This document shows, one piece after another, positions 35,689 through 44,448 of a DNA stretch of 64,000 nucleotides. Position numbers and translations under genes: made by a program. Every line of letters begins with the position of its first letter. Positions within the stretch are counted from its first letter, which is position 1. Source of the stretch: Candidatus Frankia alpina. GTDB taxonomy: Bacteria; Actinomycetota; Actinomycetes; Frankiales; Frankiaceae. The DNA lies in contig NZ_CADCWT010000006.1 of NCBI RefSeq assembly GCF_902806485.1, forward strand, positions 1 through 64,000, given 5' to 3'. A model generated the notes under the pieces. The model was not told the DNA's origin. It saw nothing but the letters and a program-made list of their open reading frames with translations, and did not search any database.

Positions 35689-36489
35689 GTGACAGTGGAC
35701 GTGTCGGCCCCCAGTCGCGTGCAGATAGTCCTGCCGCGGGCGATCGCCCGGCTGCGCGCTTCATCGGGAGCCCATCTCACATTCGGTGGAATAGTCACAC
35801 CACATTCCGGTCGTTTGACCGTCACCAACGTGGACGGACCCGCGCCGAGCGGACTGCTCGGTCACTCCGTTCCACCCGGGACGGGAATCGGCGGGCAGGT
35901 GGTGCGGCATAGCCGCCCGGTCGTCATCAACGACCCGGCTGCAGCGAGAAGAGTTCTTCGTTCCACTGCGCCAACGATCGACAGCAGTGAGCTGGGAGCG
36001 ATTCTCGCGGTGCCGGTCTGCATGGACAGCGTGGTGGTCGCCGTGCTGTACGGAGCCATGCGAACCGAGGTGCCGTTCACCGAGGCCGCTATCCATGCGG
36101 CCATCGCCACGGCTCGACTGATGGAACGCGAGCTGGGCGCAGTCGCTACGCGTACGGAGCCGCTGTCGGCGGTGGTGCCTCCAGGGCATCGCGCGTCGCC
36201 TACCAGAGCGGTGGGCGCCGTGCCTCTGCCGCGTTCGCCCGGCCAGTCACAGGAGAGTCTGCGGCTGGCCTACCGGGAGCTTCAGGAGGTCACCGAACAT
36301 GTGTCCGACCCGTTGCTACGTGGCCGGATCGGGGGCGTATCGGAGCTGCTGCGCGGTCTGCTTGATCAGGAGGCGAAGGTCGGCGGCCGGTTGGCGCTGA
36401 CCCCACGTGAGCTCGAGGTACTGGCGCAGGATGAGGCGACGGTCGCACGCGCCGGGTACGGGGGCCACGGCGGTGCGCCAGATCAGTGA
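35689..36489 (+). CDS. GAF-domain regulator with truncated LuxR-type HTH
   Basis: A 266-aa protein. Residues about 10-150 form a GAF sensor domain (LLGHSVPPGTGIGGQVV, RPVVINDPAAAR, LGAILAVPVCMDSVVVAVLYG). The C-terminal part reaches LTPRELEVLAQ, the first helix of a LuxR/GerE HTH, then turns into DEATVARAGYGGHGG and stops. Homologues continue for about 50 residues through the recognition helix. Neither other frame supplies it, so the DNA-binding domain is missing. It may be a relic or act without DNA binding. Confidence 0.7.
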   Translation: MTVDVSAPSRVQIVLPRAIARLRASSGAHLTFGGIVTPHSGRLTVTNVDGPAPSGLLGHSVPPGTGIGGQVVRHSRPVVINDPAAARRVLRSTAPTIDSSELGAILAVPVCMDSVVVAVLYGAMRTEVPFTEAAIHAAIATARLMERELGAVATRTEPLSAVVPPGHRASPTRAVGAVPLPRSPGQSQESLRLAYRELQEVTEHVSDPLLRGRIGGVSELLRGLLDQEAKVGGRLALTPRELEVLAQDEATVARAGYGGHGGAPDQ

Positions 36490-36969
36490 TTCCCCGGTCC
36501 AGGCCATGGGCCGGGATAACCCCCGTCTGCCCAGGCTCGCCGCCGTGCGGGACGCCGTGGGTCCCCCCAGGGGTCCGTCGGCTCCACCTGAGTAGTCCTG
36601 ATGCCGGGCCTGATGGCAGGCCCGGCGGACCGGTCCGACAGACGCGTGACCTGTGGTCCCGGCATCGACGCCCGACTCGGGACTGCTCTGGCGTGCGCGG
36701 CCCGATGGTGCCCGAGCAGTCGGGACCGGACCGACCGCGGTCGGTCCCGTCCCCGGTGCACACACCTGTGGCTGAACCTGTAGGTCCCCGGCGGATCGAG
36801 CTCGCGGGGCCGGGCTGCCCGGTGTTGGTTGCCGACCGGCGGCGTCCCGACCGTCCGTCGGTCCGTTGAAGTGGCCGGATGGAACCCGTAGCGTCGGCGT
36901 CCGTCCGCGAGGTTTCACGCGGGCATGCGCGGGGCTGGTGCGGCCCGCTCCGCCGCACCGGCCCCGCTT
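36490..36969. other. Intergenic region, nothing recognised
   Basis: 480 GC-rich bases between the truncated regulator and the terminator pair of plsC. Short open frames exist but resemble no protein; the region may include the decayed 3' end of the regulator gene. Confidence 0.35.
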
Positions 36970-37012
36970 CGTCCATCCGCCGCATCGACCAGGGAGATGC
37001 GGCGGATGGACG
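36970..37012. terminator. Hairpin with perfect 17-bp arms
   Basis: Arms 36970-36986 and 36996-37012 with a 9-nt loop GACCAGGGA. First of two hairpins in series between the regulator and the acyltransferase, which point toward each other. Confidence 0.75.
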
Positions 37013-37017
37013 TCCTG

Positions 37018-37053
37018 TTGTCAGCCGATCATCGGATGGTCATCGGCTGACAA
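37018..37053. terminator. Hairpin spanning the acyltransferase stop codon
   Basis: Arms TTGTCAGCCGAT (37018-37029) and ATCGGCTGACAA (37042-37053) around a 12-nt loop. The minus-strand stop codon (37029-37031) lies at the edge of the loop, so the stem forms partly from coding sequence. Confidence 0.65.
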
Positions 37054-37844
37054 GTCCCAAGGAGGCCTTGAAGCGCTCGGCGTAGATGTCCGCCTGGCGC
37101 TGCTCGGACAAGTTCCTGGATGGGCTTCATGATCTGCTCGGTTGCCGCTCGCTGTGCCAGTCCGGTACGTCCGTCGGTCATGCGCGGGAAGGTCAGCGGT
37201 TGGCCGAACCGCATCTGGACGCGGCCGGCGCGGGGCAGCCGCCGGTCCATCGGCAGGACCTGGAAGGTGCCGATCAGCCCCACCGGGATGACGGGCACGC
37301 CGGTCTCCAGCGCCAGCCGCGCCACGCCGTGCTTGCCGCGATACAGCCGACCGTCCGGCGATCGGGTCCCCTCCGGAAAGATCGCCAGCAGGTCACCCCG
37401 GCTCAGTACACCCGCGCCGGCCTGCAGCGCCGCGTTCGCCTTGCGGCGGTTGCCGCGGTCCACGGCGATCTGGCCGGTCGCGGCGACGAACATCTTCCCG
37501 GCCATGCCTTTCAGGCCCGGCGTGGTGAAGTACTCGCTCTTCGCCAGGAAGGTGATCCGCCGGTCGGACGCCACCGCGAGGAACACGGCGTCGAGCGCCG
37601 AGAGATGGTTGCTGGCTATAATGGCAGGACCATCAGTCGGAATGTTCTCGAGACCTTCGACCAGTGGATGCCAGAAAGCCTGGCATATCGGGCTCAGTAC
37701 CTTCTTCATGCAGACGTACGAGATTCTCGACCAGGCGTCGGCCCGATGCGCCGCCGGGGCCGCGATCGTGCTGTCGCGCTGTGCGGGCACGAGTTGCGGA
37801 ACCGCGATGTCGACCTGCCCAACCAAGGTCTGAACCTGTGGCAT
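37029..37844 (-). CDS. 1-acylglycerol-3-phosphate acyltransferase (PlsC family)
   Basis: A 271-aa acyltransferase. Motif I is NHLSALDAVF (H-x4-D catalytic pair), motif II AVDRGNRRKA, motif III FPEGTRSPDGRLYRG and motif IV VPVIPVGLIG. It transfers an acyl chain to lysophosphatidate for membrane phospholipid synthesis. ATG 37844 (MPQVQTLVGQ) is preferred over an upstream GTG, because residues before it are not conserved-looking. The first 55 residues are a variable extension. Divergent from the MMPL gene. Confidence 0.87.
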   Translation of the reverse strand: MPQVQTLVGQVDIAVPQLVPAQRDSTIAAPAAHRADAWSRISYVCMKKVLSPICQAFWHPLVEGLENIPTDGPAIIASNHLSALDAVFLAVASDRRITFLAKSEYFTTPGLKGMAGKMFVAATGQIAVDRGNRRKANAALQAGAGVLSRGDLLAIFPEGTRSPDGRLYRGKHGVARLALETGVPVIPVGLIGTFQVLPMDRRLPRAGRVQMRFGQPLTFPRMTDGRTGLAQRAATEQIMKPIQELVRAAPGGHLRRALQGLLGTCQPMTIR

Positions 37845-38169
37845 TGCCGTACCACCTTCGAGATTGGCCCCCCGGCATTCCCTCCCATCAGTGGTACGCC
37901 GCCGGAGCCGATCCCCCTTACTCGATCCGCTCGACCATCGCTCGGGATTCCGGGCACTGAATGCCGCCACGTCGGCGGCCGCACTTTTCCCTACCCCCAT
38001 ACGGGGGTATTTCGGAATCGACGACCGCAGGGAGGTCTAGTTTTGAGGTAGCGACCCGGGACGTCCTCGCCGTGCTGCACGTCCGACCCTGCGGCCATCT
38101 CGGCGCCGTCGTGCGATCACCGGGCTGCCGGGAGATCCACCGTTGCGGGGGATCCTCGAAGGGAGCGTC
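37845..38169. other. Divergent control region of plsC-like and MMPL genes
   Basis: 325 bases with a CsoR-like palindrome near the middle (separate entry) and no gene. Promoters for both genes should be here. Confidence 0.4.
37992..38009. promoter_or_regulatory. CsoR/CstR-like operator
   Basis: TACCCCCATACGGGGGTA is an 18-bp inverted repeat with 7-bp arms and a 4-nt spacer. TACCCC(n)GGGGTA is the recognised shape of operators for CsoR-type copper or CstR-type persulfide repressors. It lies 160 bp before the MMPL start and 148 bp before the acyltransferase start. No csoR gene is in the window; which gene it controls is unknown. Confidence 0.55.
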
Positions 38170-41100
38170 ATGCCGTCGTTCGCCGATTCGGCGCAGGAAC
38201 GCGAATCCCGAACCGATCGGGTGGCGTATGCCGCGCTGCCAAGCGAACGCGATGAAGAAGACGAATGGGCGGGCCATCTACCTGCGGAAACAGGAACCGG
38301 CGGCGCCAGCCCACCACGGGTGTCGCGCCGGGTTATGGCGTCGGTGGCCTCCATGGCCGGCGTTCCGGCGCCGCCGCGTTCCCTGTTCACGATGGCGGCG
38401 GACGTGGCGGTGCTGCACCGTGGCCGACTGCTCGCGGCCGCCTGCCTGCTTGTGGTGGTGCTGCTGCCGTGGAATGCCGGAATCTACCATCAGCTTGCCA
38501 CCGGCGGCTTCTACGCGCCGGGGGACGCATCGACCCAGGCTGAGCAGCTGCTCGACGCCGAGTTTCCCGACGCGCCCCCGAACGTCGCCGTCATGCTTAC
38601 CTCGGACGAGGGGATCGACGGTCCGACGCCCCTGCATCTCGGCCGCGAGCTCACCAGGCAGCTGGCGGCAGAGGCCGGGGTGACCTCCGTCCTGTCGTAC
38701 TGGCTGAACGGCTCCCAGGCCGGCAATCCGCTGCTGCGTGCGAAGGACGGCCACTCAGCGCTCATCGTGTTCCGGCTCACCGGATCCGAGGATCACATCC
38801 AGGATCGGCTCGGCACGCTGCACGAGCGCTACTCCCACGTGGGGCCGGGCGTGCAGGTCCGCTTCGGCGGCGCCCCCGCGGTCATGCGCGACGTGACCGA
38901 ACGCAGCCGGGTTGACCTTGAACGCGGGGAGGTGACCGCCGCCCCGCTGGTCTTCCTCGTTCTGCTCTTCGCCTTCGGGACGGTGGCGGCCGCCCTTCTG
39001 CCGGTACTGGTCGGCGTGGTGTCGGTGGTGACGAGCCTGGCGCTGCTGGGGCTGGCCGCGACGCTCACCGACGTCTCCGTCTTTTCGGTGAACCTGACCA
39101 CTGCGCTGGGCTTCGGCCTTGCGGTCGACTACAGCCTGTTCATTCTCCGGCGGTTCCGGGAGGAACAGGACCGTGGGTTCTTCCCGGGCGCGGCGCTACG
39201 CCGGACGCTGGAGACGGCCGGGCGCACGGTCTTCTTCTCTGGGGTGACCGTCGCGCTGTCGCTGACGGCCGCGCTCATCTTCCCGCTCTACTATCTTCGC
39301 TCGTTCGCCTTCGCCGGCATCATCGTCGTCGTGACCTCGGAGATCGCGGCGCTGCTCGTGCTCCCCGCGGCGCTGATGGCCCTGGGGGACCGGCTCGATC
39401 GTGGGAACATCCGCGCCGCGTTGTCCCGGTGGCGAGGTGCCGGTGGGCGCCAGCCGGCCGGTGCCCGCCGCGCGGGTGGACATCGCTCGCGTGAGGTCTC
39501 CGTCGCCGGGCGCGGCTGGACGGCGCTGGCCCGCCGGGTCATGCGGCGGCCGCTGCTGTATGGCGGCGCGGCCATCGCCGTCCTGCTGATCTGCGCCGCG
39601 CCGCTTCAACACCTCAATCTGGCGCTGGCCGACGACACGGTGCTGCCGGCCGCCGCGGAATCCCATATCGTGAACGACGCGATGCGCGACGATTTCATCG
39701 TCTGCCTGCCCTGCCAGATTCCCATCGTCGTGCCGGGGGTGGACGCGCGCGACCCGGCCAACGCCGCGAAACTGAGCGACTACGCGACTCGGCTGTCCGC
39801 GCTTCCGGGCATTGCCCGCATCGACACCGCGACCGGCAGCTTCATGCAGGGAAAGCGGGTCGGTGAGGTACCGAAGGCGCTGACCGGATTCGTGGGCATC
39901 CACGGCGGTGCCTGGCTGTCGGTCTGGCAGGGCGACACCTCTCCGGTGTCCGAGCAGGCGAAAGACCTGGTCCGGGAGCTGAAAGCGACCCCGGCGCCGT
40001 TCGAGGTCCGCATGGGTGGTCTCGCCCCCCATTTTCTGGACACCTCGCGCACCATCCTGCGCAGTCTCCCACCTGCCTTCGCGGTTGTGATGACCGCCAC
40101 CTTCATCCTGTTGTTCCTGTTCACCGGAAGCGTGCTGCTCCCCCTCAAGGCGATGTTCCTGAACACGCTCAACCTCGCCGCGACGATCGGTCTGCTCGTC
40201 TTCGTCTTCCAGGAGGGCCACCTGCACGGCCTGGTCGGGGACTTCCAGGTCTCGGGAACGCTCGAGATGACGAGTCCGGTGCTGATGTTCTTCATCGCGT
40301 TCGGGCTGAGTATGGACTACGAGATCTTTCTGCTCGCCCGGATCCGCGAGGAATACCAGCGCACCGGTGACAACAAGGAATCCGTGGCCATCGGGCTGGG
40401 GGTGACGGGGCCGCTGATCACCAACGTGGCGCTTGCCCTTGTGGTGGTCATGATTGCCTTGTCCACCTCCGACATCAGCATGATCAAACTTGTCGGGGTG
40501 GGCCTGACCGTTGCGATCACACTCGACGTCACCGTCGTACGGGCGATCCTTGTGCCGGCGTTCATGGCCCTGGCCGGCAAGTACAACTGGTGGGCCCCGG
40601 CGCCGCTGCGACGCCTGCACGACCGCTTCGGCCTGCGCGAGGACTCCGGTGAGATGGTTGGCGTCACGGGTCCAGGCGGCGGTCCGCGGGTGGCGCCGGG
40701 GCCGCCGGGGTTGGCTGAGGCGAACGGCGTGACCGCGCCGACCGGCCGCGGGGGCCGATACGGCCTGTTGGCCTCCGGTCTGCCCAGCCCCGGCTCGACG
40801 GGGCAGACGCATCTCGGCACGGAGCCGCGGGGCGAGAGGCAACTGCCCGTCGGCAGGACCGATCGGACGAACGATGCCGCCGGTCGGGAGGACGACGACC
40901 GTCGGCTGCCGGCGCTACCGTCGTATGCGGCGTATGTGACCAACGGCGGCCCGGCCGCGGGCGGACAGTCCGCCCCAGGGCTCCGGATGACCACCAAGAT
41001 CACCTATCGGCGAGGTCGCGCGGAAGCCGCCGGGTGGGAGAGACCCGCCCCCCTGGAGACCCCGACCTGGCATTACTTCCTGCGCAACAGGTGGCAGGCC

Positions 41101-41202
41101 GACGGCGCCGCCCCGCCGGTCGTGACCGGCACGCGCGGGTTCGTCCTCGATGGCATCGAGGTGGGCGGCCCCGCGGTGCTCGACGCCGACGCGCACCAGT
41201 GA
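38170..41202 (+). CDS. MMPL-family RND transporter
   Basis: A 1010-aa membrane protein with two MMPL repeats, each a large outer loop followed by five or six helices. Proton-relay segments GFGLAVDYSLFILRRFREE (first half) and FGLSMDYEIFLLARIREEY (second half) match the family. ATG 38170 has GGGAG five nt upstream. After the last helix (about residue 830) there is a 180-residue disordered, Gly/Pro-rich cytoplasmic tail. Family members export lipids, siderophores or toxic compounds. The neighbouring CsoR-like operator raises metal or sulfide stress as a possible cue. Confidence 0.9.
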   Translation: MPSFADSAQERESRTDRVAYAALPSERDEEDEWAGHLPAETGTGGASPPRVSRRVMASVASMAGVPAPPRSLFTMAADVAVLHRGRLLAAACLLVVVLLPWNAGIYHQLATGGFYAPGDASTQAEQLLDAEFPDAPPNVAVMLTSDEGIDGPTPLHLGRELTRQLAAEAGVTSVLSYWLNGSQAGNPLLRAKDGHSALIVFRLTGSEDHIQDRLGTLHERYSHVGPGVQVRFGGAPAVMRDVTERSRVDLERGEVTAAPLVFLVLLFAFGTVAAALLPVLVGVVSVVTSLALLGLAATLTDVSVFSVNLTTALGFGLAVDYSLFILRRFREEQDRGFFPGAALRRTLETAGRTVFFSGVTVALSLTAALIFPLYYLRSFAFAGIIVVVTSEIAALLVLPAALMALGDRLDRGNIRAALSRWRGAGGRQPAGARRAGGHRSREVSVAGRGWTALARRVMRRPLLYGGAAIAVLLICAAPLQHLNLALADDTVLPAAAESHIVNDAMRDDFIVCLPCQIPIVVPGVDARDPANAAKLSDYATRLSALPGIARIDTATGSFMQGKRVGEVPKALTGFVGIHGGAWLSVWQGDTSPVSEQAKDLVRELKATPAPFEVRMGGLAPHFLDTSRTILRSLPPAFAVVMTATFILLFLFTGSVLLPLKAMFLNTLNLAATIGLLVFVFQEGHLHGLVGDFQVSGTLEMTSPVLMFFIAFGLSMDYEIFLLARIREEYQRTGDNKESVAIGLGVTGPLITNVALALVVVMIALSTSDISMIKLVGVGLTVAITLDVTVVRAILVPAFMALAGKYNWWAPAPLRRLHDRFGLREDSGEMVGVTGPGGGPRVAPGPPGLAEANGVTAPTGRGGRYGLLASGLPSPGSTGQTHLGTEPRGERQLPVGRTDRTNDAAGREDDDRRLPALPSYAAYVTNGGPAAGGQSAPGLRMTTKITYRRGRAEAAGWERPAPLETPTWHYFLRNRWQADGAAPPVVTGTRGFVLDGIEVGGPAVLDADAHQ

Positions 41203-41229
41203 TCCGCCGCTAGCCCGCCGGCCAAGTCG

Positions 41230-41560
41230 TCAGGCTGCGTGTTGATCATTGAGGATGTTCCGCGCGGCGTTGAGGTCCGGTTGTGGCTGACACCGCACGC
41301 GGGAGAGGTCCACACCCGGACCTTGCCGGAACCGGGGACGGCCGACGCCACGGCCCCTCCGTTTACCGGACAGCGCTCGAACCAGTTCCGGAACGCGCGT
41401 CGGGCGTCCTGGCAGGCCTGCACGAGCACCACCGACGACACCTCACCGAGCCAAGCCCGCTCGGGGGTCTGCTTCGCCAGCGTCACCACCCGGCGCTGCA
41501 CGTCGGTATCGCCGATCCGTTCCCCGGCGGCCCGTCTGGAGGTGGCGCAAGGGCTCCTGT
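41230..41560 (-). mobile_element. IS200/IS605-type TnpB (OrfB) remnant
   Basis: Minus-strand reading ERIGDTDVQRRVVTLAK, then TPERAWLGEVSSVVLVQACQ and DARRAFRNWF is the N-terminal part of a TnpB-family protein. One base is lost at about 41390-41400, after which the second frame gives LSGKRRGRGVGRPRFR, then jumps to DLNAARNIL and a TGA at 41230-41232. That last motif is the C-terminal RuvC end of TnpB. The zinc finger and most of the RuvC nuclease between them are deleted. No intact transposase, TnpA or terminal hairpins were found. Confidence 0.72.
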
Positions 41561-41643
41561 GAGGGGGCCGGGGTCCCGCCGCAGCGGCTCCAGACCAAGC
41601 CGCCTGTCCCGGTGAAGGAGGGGCCGGGCGGCCGGTGGGCGGG

Positions 41644-42333
41644 TCAGGTACGCCAACCGGCGTAGACGGCGAACCGGCCGTTCTTGACGACGCAGTCGAC
41701 CGGGTCGAAGCCGGCCTCGGCCAGCCAGGCGAGCTGATCGGCGAGCGGGGCGCACCGGTCGAAGGCCATCCGGCCCAGGGCGCCCTGCCATTCGGCGTCG
41801 CCCGCGCCCGCCGCCCGCGCGTACCGCTCGTGCATGTCCTCGTACCGCCGGGTGAGAGCCGGGGTCGGCCCGTCGACCTGCTCCAGGTTCACGAAGACCC
41901 CACCTGGACGCAGCACGCAGTGTGCCCGGGCGAACAGGTCCCGCTTGCCGGGGTCGTCGAGGTGATGGATGGCGAGCGCGGAGACGACCGCGTCGTAGGG
42001 CCCGGGCGGCAGCACCGAGGAGAGGTCGGCGACAGCGACGGCTTCGAGGAGTTCCGCGGACAGCCGGGTCCGCGCCTTCGCGAGCATGGGTCCGGCGCCG
42101 TCGAACAGGTGCAGCCGGACTCCGGGCACCGCGGCGGCGACGGCGGCGGCCAACAACCCGGTTCCCGCACCCAGGTCGAGCACCCTGGGCCGGGTCCCGC
42201 CGAGCCGTGCCACCAGTTCGCCGGCCGAGCCGTACAGCAGGTCGAACGAGGGGACGAGGCGGCGGCGCTCCGCGTCGTAGGTGGCGGGATCCCAGATGGG
42301 CGTCTCAGAATATGAGATTACTATCTCATTCAT
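41644..42333 (-). CDS. Class I SAM-dependent methyltransferase
   Basis: A 229-aa methyltransferase with SAM motif VLDLGAGTGLLAAAV (about 52-66), acidic LHLFDGAGPM, and YDAVVSALAIHHLDD (motif IV region). ATG 42333 begins MNEIVISYSETPIWDPATYD, the usual beginning of this group. Substrate unknown. It is intact while both neighbours are gene fragments. Confidence 0.83.
   Translation of the reverse strand: MNEIVISYSETPIWDPATYDAERRRLVPSFDLLYGSAGELVARLGGTRPRVLDLGAGTGLLAAAVAAAVPGVRLHLFDGAGPMLAKARTRLSAELLEAVAVADLSSVLPPGPYDAVVSALAIHHLDDPGKRDLFARAHCVLRPGGVFVNLEQVDGPTPALTRRYEDMHERYARAAGAGDAEWQGALGRMAFDRCAPLADQLAWLAEAGFDPVDCVVKNGRFAVYAGWRT
42312..42329. promoter_or_regulatory. Inverted repeat over the first codons of the methyltransferase
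   Basis: ATGAGAT-TACT-ATCTCAT, perfect 7-bp arms, lies at codons 2-8. It could be an operator or an mRNA hairpin near the start. AT-rich compared with its surroundings. Confidence 0.35.
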
Positions 42334-42566
42334 TGGACTACTGTACGACGCCGACGGGTATGGAGCGCCGTCGGTGTTCAGAACAGCAGGCTGAGGCCCG
42401 TTCGCCGGCCGCTCTTGGCCAGCCGGGCGTAGGCGCCGGCTCCCTCGGCGGCAGAGCGGCCGAGCAGGCGTACGACCTGCGCACCGCGGCGCCGGAGTCG
42501 ACGGCGGTGGCGGTCGGTTCGGTGGCGTAGGGGGCGGGGCCGGTCGTGCGGGGCCGGTCCGAGGGT

Positions 42567-42717
42567 TCAGCGCACCTCGGTGAGGGTGCCATTCTCGACC
42601 GAGTAGACGAACCTGCGGACCGAGCCCTTGTGCGGGATGAACGGGCTGGCCGTGATGCGGGCGATCGACTGCCGGACGTCGTCGGCCAGGTTCGTGAACG
42701 TCTCGACGGCCCACTAT
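42567..42717 (-). pseudogene. Beta-carbonic anhydrase C-terminal fragment
   Basis: The minus strand reads AVETFTNLADDVRQSIARIT, then ASPFIPHKGSVRRFVYSVEN and a stop at 42567-42569. This is the characteristic end of beta-carbonic anhydrases. An in-frame TAG lies just upstream and no zinc-binding region precedes it, so only about 48 codons survive. The 230 bases between it and the methyltransferase contain a possible second tail, GAGAYARLAKSGRRTGLSLL, which I cannot assign. Confidence 0.6.
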
Positions 42718-42838
42718 CTACTGGGGGGCGTAGACGATTGATGTTGAGAAACGGTCGTGTTGTCGTACCTACCCCGCCGTCGAATCTCGGACCACGAACC
42801 TTCACCGGTAACGGCCGGTCGCGATGCGCGGGAAGCGC

Positions 42839-42894
42839 GTTGCGGTGCGTTTTGCCCGATCCCGGGGCTCAGACCGTGCAAAACGCACCGCAAC
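42839..42894. repeat. Inverted repeat with perfect 17-bp arms
   Basis: GTTGCGGTGCGTTTTGC (42839-42855) and its exact complement GCAAAACGCACCGCAAC (42878-42894) flank a 22-nt spacer. No adjacent stop codon explains it as a terminator. It could be a miniature element or the ends of a deleted insertion. Confidence 0.75.
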
Positions 42895-43080
42895 CTGCCC
42901 CCGCCCGGACGGACGACCGCATCCGCGCGCAGCGTCATGCAGAAAGCGGCCGAGCGGCGAGCGGGACAGGCGGCGGTGGAGACGAGCATCAGGTCGATGT
43001 GCCGTCTGTGCACCAGCGGCGGCAGAGTCGGCATGTACAAACCGAAACACGGCGAACACGGCTCCGCCACCGCAGGGTTA

Positions 43081-43096
43081 AGTGACCCATGTCACA
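43081..43096. promoter_or_regulatory. CRP-like palindrome
   Basis: AGTGA-CCCATG-TCACA matches the CRP consensus TGTGA-N6-TCACA at all but one position. The nearest gene is the 3' end of a pseudogene, so its function is unclear. Confidence 0.35.
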
Positions 43097-43141
43097 TCTT
43101 CATTGTGGAGCTGAACAAACCCGCCGGTCATGCGGCCCGGC

Positions 43142-43208
43142 CGACCGGCGAGGAGCTGGCTCGTCGACCAGTGAGGAGCCGACGCGCGACCGGTGAGGAG
43201 TCGACGTG
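43142..43208. repeat. 22-bp tandem repeat, three imperfect copies
   Basis: Units starting CGACC(G/A)G(C/T)GAGGAG at 43142, 43165 and 43187 differ at a few positions; a fourth copy begins CGACCGC. The last two units are nearly identical. Confidence 0.7.
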
Positions 43209-43224
43209 CGACCGCGCCGCAGGG

Positions 43225-43898
43225 TTAGTGGCCGAGATACTCCGCGAGGAATCGTTCGATCCGGACCCAGGCATCGGCGGCGGCGACCGGTTCGGGGCCG
43301 ATCCCGGCGGCGTGCAGCGCCGGGCGCAGGACTCGCGGGCCGCTCGGGCTGCCGTCGGGTCGTGCGCCGAGGAACGCATGCCCGGCCGTCGGATACTCCT
43401 TGACGTCGTGCGGGATGCCGGCCCGGTCCAACGCCGCGGAAAGCCGGCCGGCGGTGCCGCGCAGGACGCGGTCCTGGCCGCCGTAGCTGGCCACCACCGG
43501 GGCATGCCGCCCACCTTTCCGTTGCACGCCGGTAAGGTGGTCAGCCACCGCCGCGCGGCCTCGATGTCGTCGAACGCCCGGCCGCGTCCAGAGGTCACCG
43601 CTCGCACCGTCGCCACCAGGCAGCGGTGGGCGCCGCCCGCGCTGAACAGGTCCGGGGCCAGGGCGAGGTACCCGAGGTCGGCGAGGCGGTCGGCGATCGC
43701 GCGCACGGTCTCGTCCAGGCCCCACGCCTCGTGCAGGACGATCACGCCGGGCCGCGGGAGTCCCTTCACTGGCGGTGCGCCGACCGCGGTCGGGACCGGG
43801 TCCCTGGTGGCCGGTCGGGCCAGGTACCCGCGGAGACCCGGGGAGATGCTGAGGATGTCGGCTAATCCTGACAAATCGACCGTACTCACGATGCCCAC
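43225..43898 (-). pseudogene. Dienelactone hydrolase remnant lacking the nucleophile region
   Basis: The first part (GYLARPATRDPVP, PRPGVIVLHEAWGLDETVRA, LGYLALAPDLFSAGG, TTLPACNGKVG) is a normal dienelactone hydrolase up to about 43508. Then the other frame continues APVVASYGGQDRVLRGTAGR, IPHDVKEYPTAGHAFLG and ends at 43225. The stretch with the catalytic Cys (GFCxGG) and about 40 neighbouring residues is missing. The gene is therefore inactive. Confidence 0.75.
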
Positions 43899-44448
43899 TC
43901 CTCGTCCGCCGGCCGCGCGGGCGACACCGTACCGCGCTTCGCGGCGTTCGCGGGGATGGTGATCCTGGGTCGGCCGTCGCGGCGGAAGCGGAACGCCTGC
44001 GAATTATCATTGTAGAACACTCTGTGCTGTACATCACAGCATCTGCTCTTGACCGAGGAAAGTCGACCTACTCAGAGTAAATAGCGTGCGCACCTCGCTG
44101 CTGTTGACGTGCCGCCGCTGCATCGATTTCGGACGCGCCGAATCCAGTCGCTGTCGTTGATGCGGAGGTAACCCCGGCATTCCCCGGTGGGCCGGGATCC
44201 GTTAACCCCGGCGGCCGGCCGTCTCTCGATCGCCGGGGCCGCCCACCAGGGTCCGCCACCGGACCCGCCGCCGATCGCAGCTCACGGCCGTCGAGTGCGT
44301 CTGCCTGCCACCCAGTCCCTCGCCTGTAATCCAGGTCCTGTCCCGGTAGCACAAGGTCAGGCCAGGTCTCGCCCTGCGCCCGCCGTTCGTCAGTCGGTTC
44401 CCATCATCTGAGGAGTGCCCGTTGCGCCTCCGTGCAGGATTGCGCCCG
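43899..44448. other. Intergenic region before the catabolic island
   Basis: 550 bases. The part at 44000-44100 is AT-rich and carries a CRP-like site. No gene recognised. Confidence 0.4.
44023..44038. promoter_or_regulatory. CRP-like palindrome
   Basis: TGTGC-TGTACA-TCACA differs from TGTGA-N6-TCACA by one base. It lies about 410 bp before the first oxidoreductase gene and about 125 bp before the dienelactone hydrolase remnant on the other strand. Confidence 0.4.

Larger units (their letters stand above)
42718..43224. other. Non-coding region with inverted and tandem repeats
   Basis: About 500 bases without a supported gene, holding a 17-bp-arm inverted repeat, a CRP-like palindrome and a 22-bp tandem repeat (separate entries). 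Confidence 0.45.

Noticed and set aside
43142-43208. Possible CRISPR array from 22-bp repeats
   Set aside because: The copies are directly adjacent with no spacers and no cas genes are present; it is an ordinary tandem repeat.
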